NCBI GenBank assembly: GCA_035512595.1
Contig: DATKDU010000301.1
Span: forward strand, 1-30,254
Length of the DNA stretch: 30,254 nt
Direction of reading: 5' to 3'
Origin: DATKDU01 sp035512595
GTDB lineage: Bacteria > Planctomycetota > Planctomycetia > Pirellulales > Pirellulaceae
Part shown: in pieces, positions 29,948 to 30,254 of the stretch
How positions within the stretch are numbered: the first letter of the stretch is position 1
Layout of the letters: the number at the start of each line of letters is the position of its first letter
Notes under the pieces: generated by a model
What the model was told of the DNA's origin: nothing
Databases searched by the model: none
What the model saw: only the letters and a program-made list of their open reading frames with translations
Made by a program: the position numbers and the translations under genes

Positions 29948-30254
29948 TCACGTCCAAAGCTGCCGATCCAGCATCCGGTAGTTGATCGCTTCGGTGATGT
30001 GGTGCGGCTCGATCTTCTCTGAGGCGTCGAGGTCGGCGATCGTGCGGGCGACGCGGAGGACCTTGTCGTGGGCGCGGGCGGAGAGGCCCAAGTCGTTGAC
30101 GCTTGACTGAAGTAGGTTCTGGCATTCGTTGTCGAGCTTACAGTGGCTGCGGATCTGCCGGCTGGTCATGCTGGCGTTGTAGCGGGTGTGCGAGCCGGCG
30201 AACCGCTGGGCCTGAATGGCTCGGGCGGAAACCACCTGCTCCCGCATCGACGCG
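29948..30254 (-). CDS. comM: ComM/YifB-type Mg-chelatase-like AAA ATPase, C-terminal part
   Basis: The visible 102 codons are the C-terminal domain of YifB/ComM proteins. The segments VSARAIQAQRFAG, LLQSSVNDLGLSARAHDKVLRVARTIADLDAS and HITEAINYRMLDRQLW match the Mg_chelatase_C region. The gene continues beyond the right edge, so the AAA core and start are not seen. ComM is a helicase in natural transformation in some proteobacteria, but its role in other phyla is less clear. The stop lies 37 nt upstream of the DUF4058 start, same strand. Confidence 0.92.
   Translation of the reverse strand, partial: ASMREQVVSARAIQAQRFAGSHTRYNASMTSRQIRSHCKLDNECQNLLQSSVNDLGLSARAHDKVLRVARTIADLDASEKIEPHHITEAINYRMLDRQLWT

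Overview
The window most likely comes from a planctomycete, probably near the Pirellulales. This rests on a Gram-negative flagellar set with L- and P-rings, short SLRTLLLVTLL-type secreted proteins, Tyr/Ala/Pro-rich exported proteins, DUF4058 and DUF2007 proteins, and an ABC-permease/CPBP fusion. All are common in that phylum. The assignment is an inference, because no rRNA is present.

Layout. (1) Positions 1-8255, minus strand: a flagellar operon transcribed right to left as flgF-like, flgG, flgA, flgH, flgI, flgJ-like, flgN-like, flgK and flgL (cut by the window edge). It encodes rod, rings, hook-filament junction and a chaperone. (2) 8603-11786, minus strand: a NatA/NatB-type ABC exporter whose permease is fused to a CPBP intramembrane protease. 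An SRP-RNA-like hairpin lies just upstream. (3) 12049-16541, plus strand: an AAA+ ATPase with an N-terminal winged-helix-like region, then four small or low-complexity exported proteins. A strong terminator and a three-stem palindrome punctuate this part. (4) 16595-18672: infC (minus) and an RlmI-type methyltransferase (plus), divergent across a hexamer-repeat inverted repeat. (5) 18719-22542: a large secreted protein, a DUF2007 protein and a CBS-pair protein. (6) 22714-28580, minus strand: a complete seven-gene Mrp Na+/H+ antiporter operon with overlapping genes. It is preceded by a candidate 48-residue ORF. (7) 28780-30254, minus strand: a broken hen1 remnant, a DUF4058 protein and the C-terminus of a ComM/YifB-type ATPase.

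The most unusual signal is not a gene. Most spacers inside the flagellar operon, and the spacer between the two ABC genes, are built from 7-nt units kept in register over as many as 16 consecutive units, even where the unit sequence changes. These units reach into genes. They encode the hydrophobic core of the FlgI signal peptide and a 7-residue tandem repeat at the FlgJ N-terminus. They also supply Shine-Dalgarno sequences and stop codons. A 36-bp inverted repeat made of the same units brackets the flgI start, and a second copy of the element lies in the ABC operon. The infC-rlmI spacer holds an analogous 6-nt system. The Mrp operon has none of this.
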